A DNA stretch of 56,398 nt, taken from contig JAJYCJ010000009.1 of the NCBI GenBank assembly GCA_021778515.1, forward strand, positions 1 to 56,398, given 5' to 3'. A model generated the notes under the pieces. It was given only the letters and a program-made list of their open reading frames with translations, made no database searches and was not told where the DNA came from. The first letter of the stretch is position 1; the number at the start of each line of letters is the position of its first letter. Below, piece after piece: positions 34,132 through 43,081 of this stretch. A program made the translations under genes and the position numbers. The stretch comes from Acidobacteriota bacterium (lineage in GTDB: Bacteria > Acidobacteriota > UBA4820 > DSQY01).

Positions 34132-34226
34132 ATGGATGATGGATGAGGGGGGGGACTGGGCGATGCTTTCCCCGGCAGTTGTCGCCTACGTCATCCTCCG
34201 CGCTCGATCTTCAGCGCTCATCCTTC

Positions 34227-35576
34227 TCACCCCTGGAGCAGCGTCTTGGCCATCTCCACGATGCCGGCCTCCATGTCGGGGCCCAGGGTGTTCTTGACGG
34301 CGAAGAGCTGAAAGTAGAGGAGCTCGTTCAGCTCCCGCACCAAGGCGCTCTCGCGCTCCTCGGGCAGGGCGGCCAGGCGGGACATGAGGGGTTCGTCGGC
34401 CAGCACCCCCTCCTCCGTCAGGCTGAGGCCGGCGAGGAGGGAGGACCCGGCTTCCAGCCCCTTGAAGAAGGCTCCCAGGATCACCTCCACCTTCCGGCCC
34501 ACCTCGATGGAGAGGGCCTGAAAGATCGTCGAGAAGACGCTGTTGTAGCTCTCCAGGCGCCGGATCAGGAGCGCCCGCTCCTCGCCGGAAAGCGTGGCCG
34601 AGGCGGCCTCGGGTTCGGCCGGCGCCGGCGTCTCCCTCACGACCCGGACCAGGCCCGCCGCGATGAGCGAGGCCACGGCCTTCTTGCCCTCCATCTCTCC
34701 CACCTTGGCCCGAAGAAGCACCTCTTGCAGGGTGCGGGCGCCGGTGATCTGCCCGAGCACCTGCTCCTCCTCGAAGGTGATGCTGGTGGAGGCCGTCACG
34801 TCCTCCGGCGTCTCAAGCACGGCGTCTGGAGGCGGGACGCGGTCCTGCACCCTCGCCCATTCGTCCAGCCGGCGGGTGGCCTCCATGACATAGTTGGTCG
34901 TGGACATGGGAAGGTTCAGGACGAAGGGCGACTGGACCTCCCCGTTCTGAAAGCCGAAACGCCCCCTGCCCAGCCCGAACACGCGGAAGATGATGGCCTC
35001 CACGCACCGGATCCATTGCTCCCGGAACTCCTCGAGGCCCAGGCCCGAGACCTCCAGCAGGACCTTGAGAGTGCCTCGTTTGTCCTCCAGGAGGTTGGAG
35101 CCCTGGATCAGATCCTGTTCGGTCAGGAACTGGCGTTGGAGCAAGTAGGCGGTCAGGCCGGATTTGGGGTCGTCCCCGGTGGCGAAAACCAGATTGCCGT
35201 TCTGAAAGAAGAAGCCCCAGCGCTGTCCCTCCTCCTGCACCACGAGCAGTCCGCTCTTCTTGCTGGCCGACAGGAAAAGGAAGACGTCGCTCAGGGCGAG
35301 AACGGACAGGTCGCCCTCGAACTGGACGCCCTCTCGCTCGGGCTCGGCCTTGCGGAAGTGCTCCTCCTGGACCGCGGAAAGGGATTCGAACTGGTGGAAG
35401 CGATCGAGCAGTTGGGGAACTTGTCCCGACTCGATGTCCACGTAGACCGGGGAGACGACGAGACACCCCGACCGCAGATGAACCACCGCCTCCCGCGCCT
35501 TGCCGAACACCTCCTCCACGAGCTCCCTTGGAACCACGATGGAGCCATCGCCCTGGATGGGTATCGCCTTGCGCAC
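34227..35576 (-). CDS. DUF4388 (PATAN-type) protein with AbrB-like N-terminus
   Basis: This 449-residue cytoplasmic protein starts with a 45-residue segment, IPIQGDGSIVVPRELVEEVFG...LRSGCLVVSP, that resembles the AbrB/SpoVT swapped-hairpin fold. Residues about 85-235 match DUF4388: FEGDLSVLALSDVFLFLSASKKSGLLVVQ and WGFFFQNGNLVFAT, ending RGRFGFQNGE. A helical region and a second helical C-terminal part follow. DUF4388 domains occur in signalling and gliding proteins, often beside receivers. GGAGG lies five bases before the GTG start, and a strong promoter lies just upstream. Confidence 0.78.
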   Translation of the reverse strand: MRKAIPIQGDGSIVVPRELVEEVFGKAREAVVHLRSGCLVVSPVYVDIESGQVPQLLDRFHQFESLSAVQEEHFRKAEPEREGVQFEGDLSVLALSDVFLFLSASKKSGLLVVQEEGQRWGFFFQNGNLVFATGDDPKSGLTAYLLQRQFLTEQDLIQGSNLLEDKRGTLKVLLEVSGLGLEEFREQWIRCVEAIIFRVFGLGRGRFGFQNGEVQSPFVLNLPMSTTNYVMEATRRLDEWARVQDRVPPPDAVLETPEDVTASTSITFEEEQVLGQITGARTLQEVLLRAKVGEMEGKKAVASLIAAGLVRVVRETPAPAEPEAASATLSGEERALLIRRLESYNSVFSTIFQALSIEVGRKVEVILGAFFKGLEAGSSLLAGLSLTEEGVLADEPLMSRLAALPEERESALVRELNELLYFQLFAVKNTLGPDMEAGIVEMAKTLLQG

Positions 35577-35596
35577 GGCTTCCTCCGACTGCGCCC

Positions 35597-35625
35597 ATGC
35601 TAACCGGCGTCCCAGATGGTGTCAA
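35597..35625 (-). promoter_or_regulatory. Sigma-70-type promoter of the DUF4388 gene
   Basis: On the minus strand TTGACA (35620-35625) and TAGCAT (35597-35602) are 17 bases apart, giving a leader of about 14 bases before the GTG at 35576. Confidence 0.65.
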
Positions 35626-35844
35626 CGCTGAGCCTCGGAGGGAGTGAGAAGCGAAGAGGTAAACAGTGAAAAGGACGCATCGGTCGCCGATCGCGCGTCA
35701 TCTCCCATCCGCCCCGGCGAGACGCAACCCGCGAGGGATGAGCGCTAGGGATGAGCGCTGAGGACGGAGCAACACGATCGCGGCGCGGCGCCGCTCCTGC
35801 GATTGGTTGCGCTTGCGTCGAGGAATTTGAGATCACCGTCCAGC

Positions 35845-35873
35845 TTGCGCGCGGGTTGGGGTTCCTCTAGGAT
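35845..35873 (+). promoter_or_regulatory. Candidate promoter of anmK
   Basis: TTGCGC (35845-35850) and TAGGAT (35868-35873) are 17 bases apart, about 20 bases before the anmK ATG. The rest of the 316-base divergent region contains short GATGAGCGCT direct repeats near 35738-35760 and no other clear signal. Confidence 0.45.
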
Positions 35874-35892
35874 ATCGGGAAGGGAGAAGCGG

Positions 35893-37098
35893 ATGCTGAA
35901 TACCATTGCGGCGAAGGATGAAAGGCTCGTCATAGGACTCATGTCCGGCACTTCCGCGGACGGGATCGATGCGGCCCTGGTCGGCATTCAGGGTCAGGGG
36001 GCGGACTCGTCTTTCTCGCTCATGGCCAGCGACACCCTGCGCTTCTCGCCGGGAGTGCGGGCCCGAATCCTCCAGTGCCAAGGCGCGCGCGCCGGGGACG
36101 CGGGGGAGATCACCCTGCTGAACTCCTATCTTGGAGAGCTCTTTGCCCACGCCGCCCTGCACGTCTGCAAGAAGGGCGGCGTAAACCCCTCGAGCGTGGA
36201 CCTCATCGGGTCTCACGGGCAGACCCTGTACCACATGCCCACATCCCTCCCCATGCCCGGGTTTTCCGTCCGCGGCACGCTGCAGGTCGGCAACCCCGCC
36301 ATCATCGCCGAACGGACGGGCATCACGGTAGTCTCCGATTTCCGCTCCCGCGACATGGCGGCGGGAGGGCAGGGGGCCCCGCTGGTGGCCTACCTCGATT
36401 ACGCGCTGTACCGCCACCACGCGCGGAGCCGGATCGCCCTCAACATCGGAGGCATCGCCAACGTGACGGCTATTCCGGCCGATGCCAAACTCTCCCAGGT
36501 GACGGCCTTCGACACGGGACCGGGCAACTCTCTCATGGACGCCGCCGTGATCCACTTCACCCAGGGCGCCCAGGGCCTCGACCGGAACGGGACCATGGCG
36601 GCCTCCGGCACGGCCGACCCGGCCCTGCTGGCGAGGCTCCTGGAGCATCCCTTTCTCAAGAAGGCTCCCCCCAAATCGGCGGAGAAGGGGGAGTTCGGCC
36701 CCGCCTTCCTGAAGGCCGCCCTTCAGGACTTCCCCTCCCTGCGCCCCGCCGATGTGCTGGCCACGCTGGCCGCCTTCACGGTGCAGACCATCACCACCGC
36801 CATCCTCGAACACTGCCTGCAGGACGTCCGGTACGAGGAGATCATCGTCTCGGGAGGCGGCGCCGACAATCCGGTGTTGATGTCCGGACTGAGAAGGGTC
36901 CTGCCCAAGCTGGCGGTCACCACGGCGGACGATTACTCCATCCCCAACAAGGCCAAGGAGGCCGTTCTCATGGCCTTCCTGGCCAACGAGACGGTGAGAG
37001 GGCGCGCGGGCAACGTGCCCTCGGCCACTGGCGCGCAGCGGCCCGTCGTTCTGGGCTCCATCACTCCGGGGATCCAAGCCTGGGACCATGAGCTCTAG
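35893..37098 (+). CDS. anmK: Anhydro-N-acetylmuramic acid kinase
   Basis: This 401-residue kinase phosphorylates 1,6-anhydroMurNAc while opening the anhydro ring, a step in recycling peptidoglycan. The N-terminal ATPase motif GLMSGTSADGIDAALV, the middle GSHGQTLYHMP, the NIGGIANVT strand and the FDTGPGNSLMDA block are characteristic. Length is typical. The ATG at 35893 follows GGGAGAAG. The end of the gene overlaps the start of a peptide-binding lipoprotein gene by 11 bases, which suggests a shared cell-wall-recycling role. Confidence 0.95.
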   Translation: MLNTIAAKDERLVIGLMSGTSADGIDAALVGIQGQGADSSFSLMASDTLRFSPGVRARILQCQGARAGDAGEITLLNSYLGELFAHAALHVCKKGGVNPSSVDLIGSHGQTLYHMPTSLPMPGFSVRGTLQVGNPAIIAERTGITVVSDFRSRDMAAGGQGAPLVAYLDYALYRHHARSRIALNIGGIANVTAIPADAKLSQVTAFDTGPGNSLMDAAVIHFTQGAQGLDRNGTMAASGTADPALLARLLEHPFLKKAPPKSAEKGEFGPAFLKAALQDFPSLRPADVLATLAAFTVQTITTAILEHCLQDVRYEEIIVSGGGADNPVLMSGLRRVLPKLAVTTADDYSIPNKAKEAVLMAFLANETVRGRAGNVPSATGAQRPVVLGSITPGIQAWDHEL

Positions 37099-38680
37099 GC
37101 CACCGCGGCGGCCCCACGCTTTCCCCCTCCGTCATCCGCTCGCCGCTTCGCTCCTGATCTTAATCGTCGCGCTGCTCGTCTCCGGTTGCGGGAGGGAGCG
37201 GCGCAGGGCCGACCTGATCGTGGGCGTGGAGGCGGAGCCCGCCTCGCTGGACCCGCGGATCGGCTCCGACGTGGCGGCGGACCGCGCCTTCCATCTCCTC
37301 TATCGGGGGTTGTTCAAGACGGGCGAGGACCTCCGCCCCGTGCCGGACCTGGTGGAATCCTGGGAGCAGCCCGATGCGACGCGCTACGTCTTCCACCTCA
37401 AGCCCGGAGTGCGGTTTTCGGATGGACGAGAGGTCACGGCCCAGGACGCGCTCGCCACCCTGCGGTCGATTCTGGACCCTTCCCTCCCCTCCTTCCGCAA
37501 GGGAGACCTGGACTGCATCGCCTCCCTGTCGGCGCCAGGAAGGTACCGGCTGGACATCACGTTGCGCGAGCCCAGGGCGGCCTTCCTCTCGGCCCTCACG
37601 GTGGGCATCCTCCCCGCCGACGCGGTCTCGGGCTCGGCGCCGCCGCACGCTCATCCGCCCGGCTCCCCCTCTCCCATCGGCTGCGGTCCCTACCGCCTGA
37701 CCCGGTGGGAGAGGGGGCAATGGCTCCTGTTCGAGGCCAACCCCTTCGCCTCGCCGCAACCGGCCTGCCGCACCGTGGCCTTCAAGGTGATCCCCGACCC
37801 CGTGGTCCGCTCTCTGGAACTGCGCCGCGGCAGCGTAGACCTGGTGGTCAACGACCTTCCCCCCGACTCGCTCGCCTACTTCGCGAACCATGGCTACGAG
37901 ATCCGAAGGTCCCCCGGCGCGAACTACGCCTACGTCGGCTTCAACTGTGCCCACCCGCCCCTTGACCGCACCGAGGTGCGGCGCGCCATCGCCTTCGCCA
38001 TCGACCGGCGGGCCATCCTCACCTACATTCTGCACGGCTACGGCCGCCTGGCCACGGGCCTGCTCAGCCCCGAGAACTGGGCCTACTGCGGCGACGTGGA
38101 GTCGTATCCCTTCGATCCGGCCCGCGCCCGCCGGTTGCTGGATGCAGCCGGACTGCCGACCGGCAGGGACGGCGTCCGGTTCAGGCTGGTCTACAAGACC
38201 TCCAACAACAAGCTCTCCCGGCAGATCGCCACGGCCCTGGCGCAGGATCTCGCCCGGGTGGGCGTCTCGGTCACGGTTCAGTGGCTGGAGTGGGGCACCT
38301 TCTACGGGGACGTGAAGCGGGGGAACTTCGACTGCTTCGGGCTGACCTGGGTGGGAATCACGGATCCCGACGCCTTCCGGCTGCGCTTCGCCTCGTGGGC
38401 GCTGCCGCCCGACGGGTTCAACCGGGGCCGCTACGCCAACCGCGAGGTGGACGATCTGGTGGAGGAAGGGGCGCGCGAGGTGGACCCGGCGAGGCGCAAG
38501 GCGATCTACGCGCAGGTGCAGAAGGTCTTGGCCCAGGACCCGCCCTACGTGAGCCTCTGGTGGCCGGACAACGTGGCGGTGGCCAGGCCCGGACTGGAGG
38601 GGATCTCTCTGCCGCCGGATGGCGACTTCGGCTTCCTTTCCGGCGTCCGCTGGAGGGAGGGGCCGCCTCCGTCCCGGTAG
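37088..38680 (+). CDS. Family 5 extracellular solute-binding lipoprotein (peptide-binding)
   Basis: This 530-residue protein begins with a lipoprotein signal ending in the lipobox LLVSGC, with C34 as the lipidated residue. The body matches the SBP_bac_5 family: DLIVGVEAEPASLDPRIGSD, FHLKPGVRFSDGREVTAQDA, and the C-terminal RYANREVDDLVEEGAREVDPARRKAIYAQVQKVLAQDPPYVSLWWPDNVAVARP. Such proteins bind oligopeptides, murein peptides or nickel complexes for an ABC importer. No permease or ATPase gene is adjacent. Overlap with anmK suggests uptake of murein tripeptide or related products, but this is an inference. Confidence 0.88.
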   Translation: MSSRPPRRPHAFPLRHPLAASLLILIVALLVSGCGRERRRADLIVGVEAEPASLDPRIGSDVAADRAFHLLYRGLFKTGEDLRPVPDLVESWEQPDATRYVFHLKPGVRFSDGREVTAQDALATLRSILDPSLPSFRKGDLDCIASLSAPGRYRLDITLREPRAAFLSALTVGILPADAVSGSAPPHAHPPGSPSPIGCGPYRLTRWERGQWLLFEANPFASPQPACRTVAFKVIPDPVVRSLELRRGSVDLVVNDLPPDSLAYFANHGYEIRRSPGANYAYVGFNCAHPPLDRTEVRRAIAFAIDRRAILTYILHGYGRLATGLLSPENWAYCGDVESYPFDPARARRLLDAAGLPTGRDGVRFRLVYKTSNNKLSRQIATALAQDLARVGVSVTVQWLEWGTFYGDVKRGNFDCFGLTWVGITDPDAFRLRFASWALPPDGFNRGRYANREVDDLVEEGAREVDPARRKAIYAQVQKVLAQDPPYVSLWWPDNVAVARPGLEGISLPPDGDFGFLSGVRWREGPPPSR

Positions 38681-38683
38681 CCC

Positions 38684-39358
38684 CTATCCCCTGGACTCCA
38701 GGAAGCTGCGAAGACGCCCCATCGCGTTTCCGGCCCCCGCATCGAACCGGATGGCAAAGGTCCGCCGCTCCTCGCCTCCGTGGCCGCGCGGGCCCAAAAC
38801 GGTTCCAGGGACCGACAGTCCACGCAGGCCCTCCGGGCCTCCGAACGTCCACAGGGGCCGTTCCCCCAGGGGAAGGGGTTGCCGGCTCGATACAAGCATG
38901 CCGCCCGGAGAGAGATCCACGGTCGTCCCGGTGAGGGTCGAGCCCCGCGAGGTTCTTCCCGTCACGTCCACCGCCACCAGGAGCCGCTTCTCGATTCGTG
39001 TCGGAAGATCCAGGAGCCGCGCCATGACCCGTCCGAAGTCCCTGGAGCACAGAGGCGGACCGAGCACCTCGACTACGGGGGGCCGCCGGAGCGCTGAATC
39101 CGGATGTCCGGTCAACAAGACGCCCACGGGCGGTGGATCCCACTGCGAGGTCCGTATCCGCCAGAGGAAGAGCGCCAGCTCCTCATCCCCGCGGCGGTGG
39201 TCCACCACGAAGAAACCGGGGCGCTGCGTGAGCATGACCTGGTAGGCGGAATCATAGTCCTCGGCTTCGCGGACGTTGACCTCCGTCCGGGAGAGGACCG
39301 TGTCGCGCCAGGGAATGCCGAAGTGCCCCTTGGATATGAGCAGGACTTCTCTCATCAT
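38684..39358 (-). CDS. PilZ-domain protein with a degenerate receiver
   Basis: This 224-residue protein has two halves. Residues 1-115 look like a receiver that has lost the acidic pair near the start; D53 may stand in the phosphoacceptor position. Residues 118-224 are a PilZ domain with R121-x-x-x-R125 and D148-L-S150-x-x-G153, the complete c-di-GMP binding motif. It is therefore a likely c-di-GMP effector that no longer takes phosphate. It converges with the peptide-binding lipoprotein gene, with three bases between the stops. The start ATG at 39358 has a weak ribosome-binding site. Confidence 0.8.
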   Translation of the reverse strand: MMREVLLISKGHFGIPWRDTVLSRTEVNVREAEDYDSAYQVMLTQRPGFFVVDHRRGDEELALFLWRIRTSQWDPPPVGVLLTGHPDSALRRPPVVEVLGPPLCSRDFGRVMARLLDLPTRIEKRLLVAVDVTGRTSRGSTLTGTTVDLSPGGMLVSSRQPLPLGERPLWTFGGPEGLRGLSVPGTVLGPRGHGGEERRTFAIRFDAGAGNAMGRLRSFLESRG

Positions 39359-39460
39359 TCGTTCGCCGGCCGCATGGCCGACCTCCAGGTCTAATGTAGG
39401 CCTCCCGAGCCGCCCCGCCAGTTCCCCGACCTGGAGTGGGAACCTGTCCTCCCAGATGCG

Positions 39461-39488
39461 CGACGGCCGCCCCCGCGGGCGGCCGTCG
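39461..39488 (-). terminator. Strong hairpin after etfA
   Basis: A perfect 12-bp stem (CGACGGCCGCCC and GGGCGGCCGTCG, loop CCGC) lies 35 bases past the etfA stop on the minus strand. There is no T-run on that strand, so termination may be inefficient or need Rho. Confidence 0.55.
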
Positions 39489-39522
39489 ATTCGTCATTTC
39501 TGACCTGGATGAACCTGGAGCT

Positions 39523-40503
39523 TCAGCCCTTGGCCTTCAGCTCCTCCACCGCCTTGGTCATGAGCGGCACCACCTCGAAGAGGTCCCCGACGATGCCGTA
39601 AGTGGCCACCTTGAAGATGGGGGCCTCGGGGTCCTTGTTGACCGCCACGATGACCTTGGAGCTGGACATGCCGGCCAGATGCTGGATCGCCCCGGAGATG
39701 CCGCAGGCGATGTAGAGGCCGGGGGAGACCACCTTTCCCGTCTGGCCCACCTGGTGCTCGTGGCCGATCCACCCGGAGTCCACGGCGGCGCGCGACGCGC
39801 CCACCGCCCCGCCGAGCGCCTTGGCGAGCGCCTCGAGGATGGGGAAGTTCTCGGGGCCCTTCATGCCGCGGCCGCCCGACACGATGATGTTGGCTTCGGC
39901 CACGTCCAGGAGCCCGCCCTGTGCCGTGAGAATCTGCTGGACCACCGACTTGATATCGCCGGGGGTGACCCCGTGATCGAGGGGCACCACCTCGCCAGCT
40001 TTGGCCTTGTCTGCCACGGGGAAGACGTTGGGCCGCAGGGTCACGGCGAAGGGCTTGCCCGGCACGGGAGTCAGAGTGGCGAAGGCCTTGCCGGCGTAGA
40101 TCGGTCGCCGGAAAAGGGGGCTGCCCCCCTCGACGGAGTAGGCCGTCACGTCAGACAGGAGGCCCATCCCCAGGCGGGCGGTCACCTTCGGGGCGAGGTC
40201 CTTTCCCATGGCCGTGGCCGAGAAGAGAATGCAGTCGGCCCCGTAGGCCTGTGCCGCCTTGCCCACGGCCAGACCAAAGGCGTCGTTGCTGTAGGCCGCG
40301 AAGAGGGCATCGTCCCCCACGAAGACCTTGTCGGCGCCCACCTTGCCCAATTCGGCCGCCAGACCCGAGATTCCCTGGCCCACGACCACCGCAGCGGCCT
40401 CGCCGCCCGTGGCGTCCGCCAGCTCTCGCCCGACCGACATGGCTTCCAGGGAGGCCTTCTTCAGTTTTCCGTCGCGCTGTTCCGCAAATACGAGGATTTT
40501 CAT
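39523..40503 (-). CDS. etfA: Electron transfer flavoprotein, alpha subunit
   Basis: This 326-residue subunit binds FAD. The C-terminal FAD site is clear: [39 protein letters not shown], then [30 protein letters not shown] and [22 protein letters not shown]. With EtfB it passes electrons from acyl-CoA dehydrogenases to the quinone pool. It follows etfB after 14 bases. It fits with the acyl-CoA carboxylase and enoyl-CoA hydratase genes farther on in a catabolic role. Confidence 0.96.
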   Translation of the reverse strand: MKILVFAEQRDGKLKKASLEAMSVGRELADATGGEAAAVVVGQGISGLAAELGKVGADKVFVGDDALFAAYSNDAFGLAVGKAAQAYGADCILFSATAMGKDLAPKVTARLGMGLLSDVTAYSVEGGSPLFRRPIYAGKAFATLTPVPGKPFAVTLRPNVFPVADKAKAGEVVPLDHGVTPGDIKSVVQQILTAQGGLLDVAEANIIVSGGRGMKGPENFPILEALAKALGGAVGASRAAVDSGWIGHEHQVGQTGKVVSPGLYIACGISGAIQHLAGMSSSKVIVAVNKDPEAPIFKVATYGIVGDLFEVVPLMTKAVEELKAKG

Positions 40504-40517
40504 GACAACCTCCCTCC

Positions 40518-41303
40518 CTAGAGCGCCTTGGCTTCTTCGCGAAGGAGGCGCACCAGCTCCTTCACCTGGTCGGGGATCTCACCCGCAAGAACCTTCCCTT
40601 CCGGTCTGGGTGGAGGCAGCTCCAGCTTCCTGAGCTGGAACCCCGCGCCTGTGGCGCCCACGGTGGAAGCTTCCAGGCCGAGGTCCGCCAGGCCCCACTT
40701 GAGGACCTCCTTCTTCTTGGCGGCCATGATGCCCTTCAGAGAAGGATAGCGCGGCTCGTTGAGTCCCTTCTGGCAGGTGATGAGCGCGGGCAGGCTCGCC
40801 TTCACGACCTCCGTCCCGCCCTCGATCTCTCTCTTGCAGATGGCCGCCTGACCGTCGAACTCCAGGCCGGTCACGACCGTCACGCAGGGGACGTCCAGGA
40901 GCTGGGCCACCAGGGTTCCCACCTGCTGGTTGTCTTCGCCCACGGCGTGCTTTCCGCAGAGGATGAGGTCAAAGGGAATCTTCCTGGCCGCGGCCGCCAG
41001 CACCCGCGCGATGCCGAGGGCGTCTCCGCCCTGGAATGCCGCGTCGGTGAGCAGCACGGCCTTGTCGGCGCCCATGGCGAGGGCCTGGCGAAGGGTCTTG
41101 GTGGCCTCCTCGTCACCCACCGTGAGGGCGGTCACCTCGCCGCCGAGCTTCTCCTTGAGCCGGATGCCCTCCTCCACGGCGAACTCATCATAGGGATTGA
41201 TCACCCAGTTGGCCTCAGCCAGGTCAAGGCCCATGCCGTCCGGCTTCACCTTGACCCGCGTCTCCGTGTCGGGGACGTGCTTCACACAGACCAGAACGTT
41301 CAT
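40518..41303 (-). CDS. etfB: Electron transfer flavoprotein, beta subunit
   Basis: This 261-residue subunit starts MNVLVCVKHVPDTETRVKV and contains NPYDEFAVEEGIRLKEK, the LALGMGAD-like segment (ALAMGADKAVLL), GKHAVGEDNQQVGTLVAQLL and the C-terminal recognition region NEPRYPSLKGIMAAKKK. It pairs with EtfA. The ATG at 41303 follows AGGAGG by five bases. An extended -10 promoter lies about 85 bases upstream. Confidence 0.96.
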   Translation of the reverse strand: MNVLVCVKHVPDTETRVKVKPDGMGLDLAEANWVINPYDEFAVEEGIRLKEKLGGEVTALTVGDEEATKTLRQALAMGADKAVLLTDAAFQGGDALGIARVLAAAARKIPFDLILCGKHAVGEDNQQVGTLVAQLLDVPCVTVVTGLEFDGQAAICKREIEGGTEVVKASLPALITCQKGLNEPRYPSLKGIMAAKKKEVLKWGLADLGLEASTVGATGAGFQLRKLELPPPRPEGKVLAGEIPDQVKELVRLLREEAKAL

Positions 41304-41384
41304 TGGAACCTCCTTCTCCAAACACCGCACAGGCAACCGAGGCGTGCATGCTAGTGAATACTCGCTTGCACCGCAAGCCAGGGA

Positions 41385-41393
41385 TTATACCAT
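41385..41393 (-). promoter_or_regulatory. Extended -10 promoter of etfBA
   Basis: On the minus strand TGG immediately precedes TATAAT (41385-41390), the extended -10 arrangement. No convincing -35 lies 17 bases upstream. A 6-bp hairpin (GCTTGC/GCAAGC) falls in the leader at about 41364-41378. Confidence 0.6.
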
Positions 41394-41444
41394 ACAGGTT
41401 CGACCCGTTCGTCACCCGCTCCACGATCTTTTCAGCGTGGTGGG

Positions 41445-42692
41445 TTATGCCCCGGAGGCGTACCGTGACAGCAGAAGGGACGCGTTGGTGCCCCCGAAAC
41501 CGAAGGAGTTGGACAGCGCGTGGATGATCTCCATGGGCCGTGCGGTATTGGGCACGTAGTCCAAGTCGCACTCCGGGTCCGGCTTCTCGAGGTTGATGGT
41601 GGGCGGGGCCACCTGGTCGCGGATGGCCAGAATGGTCAGGACCGCTTCGAGTCCCCCCGCCGCGCCCAGGAGGTGGCCCGTCATGCTCTTGGTGGAGGAG
41701 ACACAGAGGCGGCCGGCATGGTCTGCGAAAGCGCGCTTGATGGCGAGCGTCTCCACCTTGTCACCCACGGGAGTCGCGGTTCCATGAGCGTTGATGTACT
41801 GAATGTCCGAGGGGTTCAGCCCCGCGTCCCGGATGGCGTTGAGCATGACCCGCATGGGGCCGTCGCCATCCTCCGAGGGCGCGCTGATGTGATAGGCGTC
41901 TCCCGAGAGGCCGTACCCAGAGACCTCGGCCAGGATCTGGGCGCCGCGAGCCCAGGCGTGCTCGATCGCCTCCAGGATGAGGACGCCCGCCCCCTCTCCC
42001 ATGACGAAGCCGTCCCTGTCCTGGTCGTATGGCCTTGAGGCTCTCGTCGGCTCCTCGTTCCTCGTGGAGAGAGCCCGCATGGCCGCGAACCCGGCCACCG
42101 CCAGCGGACTGACGGCGGCCTCGGCCCCGCCGCAGATCATGGCGTCGGCCTCGCCACGCTGAATGTATCGGGCTGCCTCGCCGATGGCGTGGGAGGCCGT
42201 GGAGCACGCCGACACGGTGGCGATGTTCGGTCCCTTGGCCCCGTACCGAATGGAGATCTGGCCGCTGGCCATGTTGATGATCATGCCGGGGATGAAGAAG
42301 GGGCTGATGCGCCCCGGGCCCCGCTCCAGGAGGATCTTGTGCTGCTCCTCGAGCAGGGAGAGCCCGCCGATCCCGCTACCCACCGCGACGCCCACCCGCT
42401 CCGCATTCTCCGGCGTGATGGTCAGGCCGCTCCGATCCACGGCCTCAGCCGCCGCCGCACAGGCGAACTGGATGAAGCGGTCCATCTTCCGGGCATCCTT
42501 CTTATCCATGTAGTTCAAGGGGTCGAAGCCCTTGGCCTCGCCCGCGATGCGGGCCGGATAAGAGGATGCGTCAAAGAGGGTGATGGGACCGATGCCGCTT
42601 TCGCCCTTCAGACTTCGATGCCACGTCTCCTCCGCGGTGAGCCCGAGCGGAGACACGACACCCACCCCAGTGACGACGACACGGCGCTTCAC
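41445..42692 (-). CDS. fabF: 3-oxoacyl-[ACP] synthase II
   Basis: This 415-residue condensing enzyme elongates acyl-ACP in fatty-acid synthesis. The active-site Cys lies in ATVSACSTASHAIGEA, and the two His residues in YINAHGTATPVGDKVE and STKSMTGHLLGAAGG. The VVVTGVGVVSPLG start and the C-terminal NSFGFGGTNASLLLSRY are also typical. It lies 12 bases behind acpP, the usual gene order. Confidence 0.97.
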   Translation of the reverse strand: MKRRVVVTGVGVVSPLGLTAEETWHRSLKGESGIGPITLFDASSYPARIAGEAKGFDPLNYMDKKDARKMDRFIQFACAAAAEAVDRSGLTITPENAERVGVAVGSGIGGLSLLEEQHKILLERGPGRISPFFIPGMIINMASGQISIRYGAKGPNIATVSACSTASHAIGEAARYIQRGEADAMICGGAEAAVSPLAVAGFAAMRALSTRNEEPTRASRPYDQDRDGFVMGEGAGVLILEAIEHAWARGAQILAEVSGYGLSGDAYHISAPSEDGDGPMRVMLNAIRDAGLNPSDIQYINAHGTATPVGDKVETLAIKRAFADHAGRLCVSSTKSMTGHLLGAAGGLEAVLTILAIRDQVAPPTINLEKPDPECDLDYVPNTARPMEIIHALSNSFGFGGTNASLLLSRYASGA

Positions 42693-42704
42693 CGGATCAC
42701 CTGC

Positions 42705-42941
42705 CTACTTGTCGACGTGGGCCTTGATGTAATCGATGGCGGCCTGGACCGTTTGGATCTTCTCGGCTTCCTCGTCGGAGATCTCGATGCCGAACTCCTC
42801 CTCCAGGGCCATGATGAGCTCCACCGTATCCAGGGAGTCCGCTCCAAGGTCATTGATGAAAGAGGCCTCCGGCTTCACTTCGGATTCGTCCACGCTCAGC
42901 TGGTCGGCAATGATGCTGATGACCTTCTCTTCAATGTTCAT
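42705..42941 (-). CDS. acpP: Acyl carrier protein
   Basis: This 78-residue acidic protein carries the 4'-phosphopantetheine attachment serine in the [14 protein letters not shown] motif. It is the carrier for fatty-acid synthesis and partners FabF from the next gene. The ATG at 42941 follows GGAGGAG by seven bases. Confidence 0.98.
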   Translation of the reverse strand: MNIEEKVISIIADQLSVDESEVKPEASFINDLGADSLDTVELIMALEEEFGIEISDEEAEKIQTVQAAIDYIKAHVDK

Positions 42942-42972
42942 GCGATTGCTCCTCCACAAGCATGAGGCATGG

Positions 42973-43001
42973 ATGATACCCAAGATCGGAAGGAAATGCA
43001 A
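42973..43001 (-). promoter_or_regulatory. Sigma-70-type promoter of acpP-fabF
   Basis: On the minus strand TTGCAT (42996-43001) and TATCAT (42973-42978) are 17 bases apart, about 32 bases before the acpP start. Confidence 0.65.
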
Positions 43002-43081
43002 GAGGATGGCCCACTTGCGCTGAAATGGCCGCGGGGGGAAAATATAGATCTCGTGAGTTGCGAGCTTCCTAGGGGGGCGCC

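Noticed and set aside
41405-41444. Imperfect hairpin after fabF as a terminator
   Set aside because: The stem is interrupted and no T-run follows on the minus strand.
43015-43060. TTGCGC and TATAGA as a promoter for the PhoB-type gene
   Set aside because: The spacing is about 22 bases, too long for a normal sigma-70 promoter; no better choice was seen.
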